Positions 1-10,816 of a stretch of 64,000 bases of DNA are shown here, piece by piece (position 1 is the first letter of the stretch; each line of letters opens with the position of its first letter). The position numbers were made by a program, and so were the translations under genes. The stretch is taken from positions 2,790,001 through 2,854,000 of the forward strand of contig JAHLMK010000006.1 of assembly GCA_019915135.1 (NCBI GenBank), read 5' to 3'. The notes below the pieces were generated by a model. The model did no database searches. It saw nothing but the letters and a program-made list of their open reading frames with translations, and was not told the DNA's origin. This DNA is from Strobilurus pachycystidiatus. Lineage: Eukaryota > Basidiomycota > Agaricomycetes > Agaricales > Physalacriaceae.

Positions 1-900
1 CACTGCACTTCACAAGCCACACCGCGGACTGCGCTCTCACTCAATGCAAGGACTCACAATCAGACAGCGCCATTCCATCCGCAACATGGCGATCGCAGCT
101 TCCCTAACCAGCCCCACAAACCACCATTCCACTCGCCACACGGCACAGAGCTTACACTAATGGCATAGACTTCCTAGCTATTCCATCCGCGACACACAGC
201 TTGGTGCTTGTGCTCTCAGCTTCACAAACTTTTTATCCGTAACACACAGACTGGTCTTTTGCCTTAGCCTCACATGACACTGGCCAATCCACTCGCAACA
301 CAAAGATCGGTGCTCTTTCTCTCAGCCCCACACAACCGCCAAATCACACGCAATGCATAGATAGATTGGCGCTCTCGCACTCGGCCTCATAACACCGCCA
401 TTTTCTCCGCAACATGTACAGAAAATGGCGCTTTCACTTATGGCCGACATGACACCTGCAAAGTGCCCTTCCTTCCGCAACATAGAGCTTGGCGCTTCCT
501 TACCCACGCAATACACAACACACAAGTTGGCGCTTTTCCACTCAGCCCCACAAACGGCTATAACATTCGCAACACACATTCTGCCGCTCCCACTCACGGC
601 CAGGATTCACACACGGAACTAAGCGCTCATTCACCTGCAACGCACCGACTGGTGCTTTCATAATCAGCGTCCCAAACTGCCCTCTCACTCGCAACACAGC
701 GGATGGCGCCTTCACTCATTGCATGGACTCACACTCGGCAAGCGCCATTCTTCCCGCAACCGCAAGCTTGATGTCTATGTTTTCCGCCTCAGAAAACCGC
801 CAATTCACTTCCAACTCACATATTGGCGCTCTTGCACACAGTGTCACTCAATTGCCAGGTTTGCCAAGCAGCGACACCCAAACCATAATTACCACGTTCG
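1..900. repeat. Degenerate hairpin minisatellite
   Basis: This stretch is made of diverged 50-66 bp monomers that share the core CTCGCAACACA with inverted arms around it. The best hairpin has arms 396-406 and 420-430 (CGCCATTTTCT / AGAAAATGGCG, 11 bp perfect, 13-nt loop). Others are 68-73/86-91 (CGCCAT/ATGGCG), 337-342/366-371 (CGCCAA/TTGGCG) and 798-804/822-828 (CGCCAAT/ATTGGCG). It is the same family as the homogeneous array at 16050-19480, but older or not recently homogenised. No convincing coding sequence is seen. Confidence 0.85.
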
Positions 901-2392
901 CTCTCGTGATGCCATTGATAGGAAGGCATGTTCTCAGACCACATGCTGGCGACGAGAAACCAAGGTAAAGACTCCCAATTGCGACGACCATGAAATCCAC
1001 GCAACACCCAGAAGCCCTTCACGCCTAAGGACCGGCGTCTGCGCCTCTTGATGGGCCAAGTGCTGTGGGTTCAACCCAGCGGTGCGCCCCGTGAACACGG
1101 CCTCGAATCTTGGCTAACTTCGGAAACATGGAATTTCGGCGCCCCAACGGCCCACTTGATAACGGCTACATGCATACAGGGAGCCTGTACGCGCCAATAC
1201 CTGGGCGAGATGCCCACACACCAATTTGGCACTACAAAGTATGAGCCCTTCGTTTTCTTCCCGTTATTTCATCTCAATACGTCTCAACAGTTTGCTCCTC
1301 CGCGCCGCCCGGCACACGAGCGATGTGGACTTTGTGTGCAAAGTCCATGCCGTTGCAAAGATTGCAAGACAGGCCTCCAAGCCTCACAACAAGCTCTATT
1401 CGGGCTGTCCTTCTCCAAGAGGAGAGCCATGTTCTCCCCATTGGAAAGGAAATTCGCATTGACAATACCATAATGGGTGACGTTCCAATGCGGAGTACAT
1501 TTTCCATGAGGGGTGCTCTATGGCCCCAACATAGGATCCGTCGTCCTGGTCCCTAGGTGATCAACTGGATTTGATACCGCAGAGGCTAGTCTGGTAATTT
1601 CGACCACTTCATATTGATGTTGTCCCAGGCACCTGTCTCTTTGCCCACTAAGAGTGCCAGTCATCGTGTCCCCTGGCCCAGTGACCACGCTCAATATACC
1701 CACCATCTCCTTAGGACGCGTCCTCGTACAACTTCGTATGCCGAGAGATTTTGCTAGGCGCTACCTCTTTTGGCCGCACATCCACGAGTATGGCTAATCG
1801 ACTTTGAAGCAGCCACTGCCTTTTTTCCCGCATTGGCCCGCACAGAAGGCTGTGCCCAGGGTTGTACTTACCCAATATTCTCCGCGAGTCTTACGCCCGA
1901 CCGGGCCCTCATCAAGTTGCCGAGGGACTAGAGTATAACGCTCCCCAGCTTCATGCTCGGTAAATTACGCTTAGGCTACGGGAACTCGACGTATGGCAAC
2001 TTCCCCGGCTAGTCCTTGCCCAGCTTATATCGAAGAGAGGGAGGAGCTCACAGCAGAAGGTTCAGGACCCTATGGTGCCCCTGGTCCAAGAGGTTGATGC
2101 TGCCAATGCGCTCTTGGCTGTGCAGACAGCCTCGGGGGACATACCGCCCAACGAGTTGACAATCACCTACCCCTTACTCTAACATAATATTTCCAAGACC
2201 TCTATGTTGACCTCAATCAGTTCGTGTCACTGGAGGAACAGTTATCATGTACGGCATGCGTTACATTACCCACCCCGTAGGGAAAATCCATAATATCCAA
2301 GGCGTTTCACACTGTGCTGCCATGTACGCAGCCGCACCGTTGGGGTGCCGTAACACTCCTACATTTATGTATAACGACCAGCTGCCGTCGAT
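901..2392. other. No gene recognised
   Basis: Short open frames here (for example 1048-1473 on the plus strand) match nothing I recognise and lack splice-consistent extensions. The same frames are open in block 2, but that only reflects the recent duplication. The sequence looks like decayed, formerly repetitive DNA; I could not assign it to a transposon class. Confidence 0.5.
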
Positions 2393-4685
2393 CTAAAAGC
2401 CTGGAACAGACGGCACGGCAACTTTGAGCAACAACTCATTGAACCTACCTGGTCGGTCACTCTTCAACAAATTTCCGACTTCCTCAAAGTATCTGTCTGC
2501 CCAAATCTCCTCTTTCCCACCTGGCCAATCAGGCCACAGCCCTCGGACCTTCATCCATCTCTCAACATCCACCAGTGTTACATCCATAACTTCCTGGGAC
2601 GAATCACTTAACAAAACCGACTTTTTCATCGCCGGCAAGCACAAGTTCTAATATCAATCAGTATTCACTCGACGGCAGGCCTCATTACACACACCAGGAG
2701 CAATGTCTTTGTAGCCAAGATGGAATCCTTGGTCAAAAAGCCCTCGCGTGTCACTTTTCTTCCTTCTTCCTCCATCATTTCCGTGTACATTTCCCTCCTG
2801 CACGCCTCCAACAGCCTCGACACACAGTCCACGCGCTGTGCGACCACCCTGTCCAACCTCAACTGAGCAATCCTGGCCGCGAGGGTCACCGAATTGCCGG
2901 TGGTGCCTCCATCCACCCACCGGTTGCCCTCGGGCGGGCCCACCATCACATCCAAAGTACGCCTCATATCTTGCAGCAAACCTGCCGCCTCAGGGCACAT
3001 TCGCATCATCGGTACCCAAACCTCATCGTGAAGATTGGCTAACACCAGTAGTGTGTGGACGTCTTGCACACAGATGCTCTCCCCGTTGCGTTCCGGCCGT
3101 TCTCTATACGCAGCCAAAGCCAACCCAAGGACGTGACTCACGTTTGGATCGTAAGAGTCAGCCGTTGCCCACTCACCCCCTAAGATGAACTCAGCACAAC
3201 ACACCCAAAAGTCCGCACAAATGTAGCGCACCGTGTCCCTTAATTGCCGTCAAGGCCGTGTTTGTCACCTCCTCCAACACCTCCTCGCTCATTCCCAAAA
3301 GGTCTGCGACATCCCGTCGGTTCCAATGGCTGCCGACGTTATTCCATTTTAGAACCCCGCGGGCCGCCAGGTATCTCAGGCCGACCTCATAGGCGCCGGT
3401 GAGGTTCTTGATCAAGCAAGCCCCAAAGCATACCCGCAACGCAACGGCCGCGTCCTCGTCCCCTCCAGACAGCCCGTTGACCACATCAATCCCACCGCCT
3501 ATGGGTCGCAGTGCCCTCCAATCGACTAGACCAAATACCTAGTAGCAGACATCAGCTTCACTCCTCTGCGAGGGTTATGCCACTCACTAATCGCACCCAC
3601 ACAGTCGCACACGCTGTGCTTACCGCTGGCGCACTCAAAGTCCACGCCACTAATGTGTACGGTATGGGTAACATGGATAGCTGGCCCATTGCAAGAGGGA
3701 ACTTTGCTGGCAGCCACTGCCCGTCCTTGTCGTCTTTGAGGAGAGACAACCAGCTTTGCAGGTCAAAGTCCTTTTGGACGTCCTCGTCGTTCACCACGGC
3801 GGAATAAATCTCACCGAGCTTCCTGTCCCACTCGGCGTCGCCGGCGACCCTCAAGCACCGCCGTTCATCCTGCGTTCCAGATAACCGGTCGTGAAAAATC
3901 GCTCCGCAGGCTGCCCATGCTGCCGTCTGCACCGTGTCGTCCCTCTCGCTTTCTACCAAACCGCCCGCTCCACTGGCCGGACCCCCGCGCCACATCGTCG
4001 TCATGAACCACTCCAAAACGCTGAACATCGCGATCAACACATCCACACCCAGATGGCATCCTTCCAACAGCCGGACCAAAGAGGACATGCTGTATCGCAA
4101 TGTCTCCCGCCAAGGTCTGCAGGCCAAGAGGTTTTTCAGAGACCTCAATAAAGAGTAACTCCTCATTGGGGAAGACTTCCTCAGGGAACTGGCCCAAATG
4201 GGGTCGTCTGACAACCTCTCATTCAGAGAAACTTGATCACCCGACGACTCCAAAAGCAAGAAAAGGGCATCAAAATCTGTCTTTGTGCGAAAAAGTCAGT
4301 CTCGACGCTTGCCTGCCTGGTCTTCTAGCACGTTCACCTTTTTATCACAAGGGAGCGCGTCCTATGCATGAAATTAACAACTTGACAACGGGCCGCACCG
4401 TTTCACCCACCGCGCACTGCTCACCGCGCCTTTTCTTATACGCCCCTTGGGATACCGTGGTTTCTTCACCCCGCGTCCTCTTTTCGCGATTTCCCTGACC
4501 CTTCGTCAGTACGTCCCGGAGTAAGTCCAACGCACTCGCCTCATAAGACTCGCTGGCCTCTGGGCTCTCATTCCGCCCATCACCAGGCGAGACGGTAACG
4601 CTTTCCTCTCTTGACCCCTCGTTCTCCCCCTGTACCCTCCCCGCAGGGCTTCCCGTGGCCCCGGGCGCACTAGTGCAATCGTCCA
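2393..4685 (-). CDS. S-family protein S-A1, unrecognised subtelomeric family
   Basis: I do not recognise this family; no catalytic motif is visible. Proposed exons on the minus strand: an N-terminal exon starting at ATG 4685, one ending at 3624, then 3538-3232, 3179-2695 and 2647-2393, with introns of 85, 52 and 47 bp. All later splice phases agree. The N-terminal exon is low-complexity and charged with a basic KKRR patch, suggesting nuclear import; its junction with the next exon (about 4270-4350) is not resolved. The middle resembles S-B and S-C at VDWRAL, NLTGAYEVG, LALAAYRE and LANLHDEVWVPM. The last exon carries the family ending (VDVERWM, PDWPGGKEEIW). It lies about 100 bp downstream of S-B1 in the same direction, so the two are tandem paralogues. 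Function cannot be inferred. Confidence 0.7.
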
Positions 4686-4787
4686 TTTTTGGTTTGGGGC
4701 CTGCAAGTGGTACTGGGGACAAGCAGTGCCGTATAACGTGGGAACACACAGTTGCCAGGCAAATCACTAGACACGTGATGGTACCAA

Positions 4788-6826
4788 TTACACTCCATCC
4801 AACTCCTGCCCACTACTTGCCCTCGCTTTGACGCCGTCCAAGTACTGTAACCACGCTTCCTCTGTTCCAACACGAGGCCATCTGACACTTAACCTTCGAG
4901 ACTCCAGCCACCCCTCCACCTCTTTCACACCATACGCGGCGACATCACCCGTGATTCCCTCCTTCATCGCCGCATGCCTTACACACGTAACCAGTTGCAA
5001 CTAGAAGAACAGTTAGCCCTTTGTTGCGGGCAGCCAACCGCTTACCAGACAGAGCTCCTTCGTCCTTTCCAACGTCCAATCATCTATGATGAACCCGCTT
5101 CCATTCCAATCGTGCAACACGCCGTTACCCAGACGTCGCTGCAACCAAACGATATAGTCAACATGATGTTTCGCAATCGAAACAGCCGCTATATCCCTCT
5201 CTATGTCCTGCCACTGCCTCCACCAGCTTAGTGGGGACGTGGGCTTGTCCGTTTGCCACTTTATCTCGTACCAGGCGTTACATTCGACCCCTTCCCCCAA
5301 CGTGGCGACTCTGTGGATGTCTCGCACCATATGGCCTACCATTGGAAACATTTGACACATGGGCACGACCAATGTGGTGTGCAAGTGCGCCAAGAATAAC
5401 AGCTTCAAAACCATCCCAGTTTCCGCGCGCTGCTTGCCATACCGCGGGCACTCCCTGTACGCCGCCAAAGCCAGTTGCACCACCTGCCAAGCAGCGGGTC
5501 CGATGTCATCCGGGCGCTCGCTTGGCTCGTCCCCATCTGTGTTCATGTCAGTGGCCACCACATGACGGGCAACCCCACACTCACCGCGGTGCTCCATTGA
5601 CGGCAACATTGCTTCACACATGGCCTCTAATGTCTCCGTGTCCACGTCGAGCAAAGCCGCAAGGCGCTGTCTACTCCTCCAGGCGCCTAGGAGCTCCGCT
5701 GTATCGTGTACGCGACTTTGAACGTACTGTTGGCCCAGCTCGTAGGCACCATGCAGATGCTTCACCAACACCAGTCCCAAGCCCCCTCCAACTTCGCTTG
5801 CACGCCTCTTGGAGCTACGCGCGCGGAACCAACTAGCGGGCAAGTCAACTTCGCCCATACCCTGCCAGTGCATGTGGCCGGCGATCTTTTTTTTTTTTTT
5901 TTGTTTCGAATCGTTAGTTTTACGCTCTGTCTGTTGGCAGCGTCACGTACCAATGTTGTCCAGACATTGGCACCATCCGTCTTCGCCAAAGGTGACCATC
6001 CGAGTAGAACCCGGAAGAGATGAGGCACGGGCACAAAACACGAGGCGTCAAGCGGCACCCCGCTTATCACAGGCACCCAGTCCTCTTCAGCGTACCTTTT
6101 CAACCACTGAGTCAAACGCTTGTCAGCCTGTATGTCAGGTAACATACAGGCCCTTTCGTAGACTGGTTTCATCCTCAGCCTCCATTCATTGCCAAAGACG
6201 CTGTTCGGTCGGCCCACTCTCGTTCCCGCCTCCAACCGTATTTCTCCTTCCATAAAGCTCTGCAAGGCGCGCCATGCCCGCACCTTTGAGCAATCATGAT
6301 AGTTCCCGTTGTCGACCTTCCCCCATACGTCCGCCAGCATTTGGCGCATCAACGACAAGATGTCCACGAGCAACCCATGAACAGATTCTGCGCCGTCCAG
6401 TCTTACCAGCCAAGCTTCCTCTTCTCGGGCGAGGGTTTCCGCCCAGACTTCGTAGTCCCCCAATTCAGCTAATGCCTTCATCACAGCGAAGTTTTGGAGC
6501 GTGCAGCTTTTCGATATCATGTCGTTCCAGTCTGGGTGATCTCTGAGGGCGGCCTTCCAGTCATGCAAGTTTTTCGACGTCCTTGCCATAAGTCCCAGAT
6601 TGTGCCATACACTCTGCCAAGAAAGCGTCAAACATTATGGTTCGTTATCCGCGTCGACACCCACTTTACTTTTGCCCTCCGATGCAATTTTGCGGTCATT
6701 CCTCAACCCCATGTCTTCGTCGGGTGGGACCTTGTTGGATCCATCACAGCGGTTCCTGTCCTCAATGAGATAGACTGACCTCTGGCGCAATAACCTTAGC
6801 CTCATTGCCCTCTTCCGACGGAGCAT
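4788..6826 (-). CDS. S-family protein S-B1, unrecognised subtelomeric family
   Basis: A paralogue of S-A and S-C. Proposed exons: 6826-6665, 6613-5951, 5861-5046 and 5000-4788, giving about 617 residues, with all junctions in frame. Introns are 51, 89 and 45 bp; the second contains the long poly-T run near 5886 on the plus strand, whose length differs between the two blocks. The N-terminus is strongly basic (MLRRKRAMRLRLLRQR), then comes a mostly helical-looking body. Family blocks are HLHGAYELGQQYVQ, LALAAYRECP and LAHLHTTLVVPMCQM, followed by the terminal VKEVEGWLESR exon. Splice positions coincide with those of S-A and S-C, which supports the models. No signal peptide or membrane segment is obvious. 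The start is uncertain because no upstream exon could be confirmed. Function unknown. Confidence 0.72.
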
Positions 6827-7633
6827 ACGTTTCCTTGCCTTCCCCACCCGGATACACCACTATTTGCTCTGATCGCCTCGCCGGGGGGAGGATATGTTTT
6901 GTCTGCAACACGCCCTGTACCACGCTCAGTCAGTTTTTTTACATGGTTCAGGCCAACCGCATACCTGACTGACCACTGGAACTGTCCCTTCCCATATTGC
7001 TCCACTGTCTGCGTAGTCTTTTTCAATTGGCATGGCCTGATGACGGTGCGGAAAACCAAATACAAAAGTGCAATGTCACTGATCAAGACAATGCTACTGG
7101 CGAAGGCGTCACAATCGCGCGAGAATTTCTGACCCCGCGATGCATGAGTCACATCTAGGCAGCGAAGAATTTATATACCCCCTGCATTGACAACGGCCAC
7201 TTATTTACCTCCGCTTCAAACACTATCGCCACCATCCGCAAAAAGGTTGGTCCGTCATAAGTTGAATCATGTCGCACATGCTTACACAAGGTCCATGAGG
7301 CCTTAGATGCGCACACACAAGGATGGGAATACCCTGTAATGCACCCCATAAGGGCACACTAGTTGGCTGAGCAGCCAATACACGCTACATCCGCATATCC
7401 GATCGACCTCTCACACGGCATCATAAGCTCTCAGGTCCTGAGAGCTTTTTCTGCAATGACAAGGCACTTTACTACGCCACGGGGTCACACCCATGAGTAC
7501 TTGCGAAGAAACCTAATCTTTCTTCTTCTAGCAAGAGGAGGGGCGAGGTGACCCCATCACGTGACATCCTTTGATTCCTACAAAGTCACATGACCGCTTC
7601 GCATTCGAACCAACCACGACCACGTCCAATCTA
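6827..7633. other. Intergenic, no gene assigned
   Basis: A 116-codon minus-strand frame (6802-7152) might be an upstream exon of S-B1, but no splice pair was convincing. The rest (7155-7630) shows only short frames. The perfect inverted repeat AGCTCTCAG gtc CTGAGAGCT lies near 7428-7448; in block 2 it reads AGCTCTCAGgtgCTGAGAGCT, with only the spacer changed. Confidence 0.5.
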
Positions 7634-8856
7634 TTACGGCCACTCCCAGTGCGAAATACACTCTACGTCGTTGTTACACTGGTGTGTGGTCAGATCGTAG
7701 ACTCCACTGGCATCCCAAACAGATCTCCACCATATCTCCCTCGACTCATAGCACTTTACCTCCAGCTCTCTGCCCCTCGCATCCAGAGGCATCGGCCAAG
7801 CATACAAATGCGCCCGGATATATGCCAAACATCCATTGCGTAACGCACTCCCCACCCCCGTAACAATGTCCCTTTCACCAAACGTGTTAGACTGCCGGCC
7901 ACTCGTGCAGGAGAAGCTCGGGCCAAACACATCCAAATGCAGTTCCGTTAAGGGCGAGTATTCTGCTGCCGAAAGAAGACATGCGCCCACAGTATCCCCA
8001 CTCTCATCCATCCTGAACCGGATGAACAAAGCGCTCAAAGATCTATGCAAGCCGCCGAAGTCCAAAAATCCTCGTTGAACAGACGCATAAGGGGCTGTAC
8101 GGAGTAAGATTCAACATGACGAGTAACGGGTTTAGTCCTACCTGATAGATCCAGCTTGAGGCAAGTAACCCCGCTCACACACCCTATCGCATTGTGAACG
8201 TCTTCCAGGTCCCAATCTCCACATTTCACCTCTAGTCTCTCTGCAGTGAAGCCGCCGTCAGCACCAACCAAGCCCGAACAACTCGAAAATTCCAAGGCAG
8301 GCACCCGTAGAGGTTCGGCGCCCCGCCCGTACTCAAAGGTAGACCCGCCGACCATGCGAAGCACCCTGCATGCTGGGGCCAAGCGCAGCAGCTCCTCCAA
8401 CACAAGACATGGAAACCCCCGTCCAAACCACGTCACTTGCTCGACCCCTCCTACCGGATCGCGCACCCTCTCCAATTGGGCAACTGTCACCTTCCAGAAC
8501 GTGAGTTGGACAAGCTTCGGACATTTGTCCATGTTCGCCCAAACCCAGTCCATATGCTCACTGTCCATCACTGCGGGACTCCCAACCACCAAGTGCCTCA
8601 GTGCACCCCGGACTGACAAGTCACTCTCCCACAACGCCCTCAGCTTTTTGACCGGAATCGCTTTCTCTCCGCAACTCACGGCCTCCCTTTTTTTGTCCGC
8701 CAGAGCAAGACAAGTTGTCTCGAACAACCCCTCCCTCGCTTTTGGAACAAAGGCCCAACAAACTTGCGAGCATGCATAGCTGGTTGCCAAATTATCCCTT
8801 CTGGCACCCCCTTTGCACGCGAGCTCCAAGATTTCATCCAGGGTCTCTTTTGGCAT
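7634..8856 (-). CDS. F-box/leucine-rich-repeat-like protein F1
   Basis: Two exons, 8856-8142 and 8070-7634, with a 71-bp phase-1 intron, give about 383 residues. The start ATG opens directly into an F-box-like segment (ETLDEILELACK followed by SYACSQVCWAF). F-box segments bind SKP1 and place a protein in SCF ubiquitin ligases. The rest has irregular leucine-rich strands (LVQLTFWKV, ERLEVKCGDWDLEDV, LTELHLDVFG), as in the large, fast-evolving F-box families of agaricomycetes, where substrates are mostly unknown. It shares a 459-bp intergenic stretch with divergently transcribed J1. The block 2 copy differs by only a few residues. The F-box call rests on pattern, not on an alignment. Confidence 0.7.
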
Positions 8857-9315
8857 ACTGCGACCATTATTTCGGCTTTGAGGCGGGGAGCCAGGGATTT
8901 CGACTCACCACACAGCGGAATTCATCTCCTCCCCCATCAATGGCGGTCAGACAGGGAAAAGCAAGTCACACCGTCACACTTCCACACTCTATCGGCCGGG
9001 CAAGCAACACCCCACACTCCCCCACGACGAGGCAAGTCACAATGTCACACCCACTCACTTTTCAGGCCGTCTGAGGTACGGCGGCTACATCGTCTCCGTC
9101 ACAACGTCACGGCGAAGCCGCATGAAAGACGTGCCACAGTCGCCGCGCCACCCACCCTGTTTTTATATCACGCAGACATGTTGTTTTACTCGTGCATAAT
9201 GTGAGCTTTTCAAACAGTACCCCTCTTCATCACGTGTCCTGTGGCGGCAATGCGCCAAACATAAGTAAGCACCACCTATCAGCTTCTGGAACCTCCTCCA
9301 TCCATCCACAACCCA

Positions 9316-10816
9316 ATGGCCTCCGCCCAATTGCAAGACTTGTACACGCTCCCATTTTTCCAAGGCCTCGCGCACACCCTTGCGTTGCAGCAAGCCGCGC
9401 CGGCACAACATCTGCTACTATTGGAAGCGCACAAGGTACTGTGTGCCCCACGCTGGATAAGTGTACCCTCATCCGTCACAGAATCACGAAGCGCAATTTG
9501 CGTCCTTTGTTCGCCACCTCCGCCAGAATCCAATGCTCAAGCTGGAAACCGAAAGCCTCCACCAACGACAAAACTACAAGGGGCCCTTGCGGGACGCTCT
9601 CGCGGAACTCGTCGTGCGCGGATCCCTCATCATGTACCTTTACCAGCAGGAGATGGCCCCGGATACTTGTTCCCAACCCTGTACGGAAGAACTCGCAGTG
9701 AGCGGACCCACTAGCACGCAGATCGCATTACTGTGGCAGAAACTCAAGGACTTACCTGCCTTCGCGACCAAGTTTACGGTCATGTTCACCGCTGCCAAAA
9801 CGACCCTTCACTCCTCGCCTTCTACCAATTCGGGAACAATTTTGGACGGGTATCTGCAAGGCCGGCGCAGCACCGAATAAGGATATTTCATTTTTAAAGC
9901 CACGCTACTGGCGGACCACCTTCGCCACATCACCGTATGTCGACAAAGGCCCCTATTTCATTCCTCCCATTGACTCCCCCCCCCCCCCCCCCAGACCGAC
10001 AAAGTCATGTCTCTGAATCAGCTTGAGTAGGCAATCTCCACTGCATTGACAACATCGCTGATCTCCCGTTTGGTCCGTAGTGAGGCGGCCAAGGAATACC
10101 ACGAACACACCTTCGGCAAAAACAACATCGACTGGCTATTGTTCACGACGATGTCCCCCATCTTCTTCCTTCATCGAACGCCTCAAAAGTTGCGCGACTG
10201 CGGTCAAACTGCTGTTCTGCAGGTGCGTTTCATCCGGGTGCATAACACGTAGTCTCTCAACCAAGCACCGCCAGGCTGGCAACAGATATCGCCGGAAAAA
10301 GTCGTCTCCTTCCTGCGCAACTTTCCAGTCATTGGAGTTGGCATGTTGGTCGTGCATCAACAGCATTGCCGTGGAACACGCGCCCGTCATGGATGCCATC
10401 ACCCAGCTCACCCTGGAAATTGAAAACGCGCTCAAGCGTGAGGATACATCAGCGTGGAAAAAGTGGTTTGCGACCGTCATTTCCGATATCTTCCCCCCAC
10501 CACCGCCCAGCGAGACGGGAAATGACCGTGGGGTGGCGCTCCCTCCCCAGAACTCGCCCACCCACGCACAGATGGCCCCACAGCCTCGCACACCACCACC
10601 GACGCCCCTCTCCGAACAGGCCCCTACACCACCAAGTGGTGGGCGTGGGCCTGCGCAGCTAGCGTCCGGGCTACCCGCACGCACACCGGCACATTCGTCC
10701 AGTCCTACACTCACCAGACCCGACATCCGTCTTGTAAGCGCCACTGCTACCGCCCCTCCACAGCCCATTACCCCACCCCAGACTCCGAACAAGACACTAT
10801 CGGTCAGGGAAGTGCC
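9316..10816 (+). pseudogene. J1: truncated JmjC-like family gene
   Basis: This is the 5' part of the J gene described at 29380-33258. Exon 1 (9316-9435) encodes MASAQLQDLYTL and onward, a 46-bp intron follows, and exon 2 starts at 9482. Two lesions kill it. Codon 9878-9880 is TAA where block 2 has CAA at 29942-29944. The gene also stops at 10816, where the 1.35 kb satellite array begins, so the C-terminal JmjC-like half is absent. The codon mutated in J2 (TGA at 30237-30239) is still CGA here (10175-10177), so the two copies were inactivated independently. The Pro/Ser-rich linker before the break is intact. Confidence 0.88.

Larger units (their letters stand above)
1..10816. repeat. Segmental duplication, copy 1 (left end outside window)
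   Basis: Base 1 matches base 20067 and the match runs to 10816/30878; the offset drifts only from 20066 to 20062 through small indels, mainly in poly-T and poly-C tracts. By eye the first kilobase shows fewer than ten substitutions. The block holds a degenerate hairpin minisatellite, genes S-A1, S-B1 and F1 on the minus strand and the 5' part of J1 on the plus strand. It probably extends left of the window, since the match is already perfect at base 1. The right end is abrupt: after the shared GAAGTGCC, copy 1 enters the 1.35 kb array while copy 2 continues the J gene. Confidence 0.97.

Noticed and set aside
719..1473. Open frames conserved in both blocks (also 20785-21539)
   Set aside because: The blocks are about 99% identical throughout, so conservation of open frames carries no information.
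3180..3231. Apparent frameshift in S-A1 shared with S-A2
   Set aside because: A 52-bp GT-AG intron explains it and restores homology to S-B and S-C, so it is not treated as a lesion.
10136..10792. 218-codon minus-strand frame (also 30198-30854)
   Set aside because: Antisense shadow of the Pro/Ser-rich J linker; its glycine-rich content mirrors proline codons.
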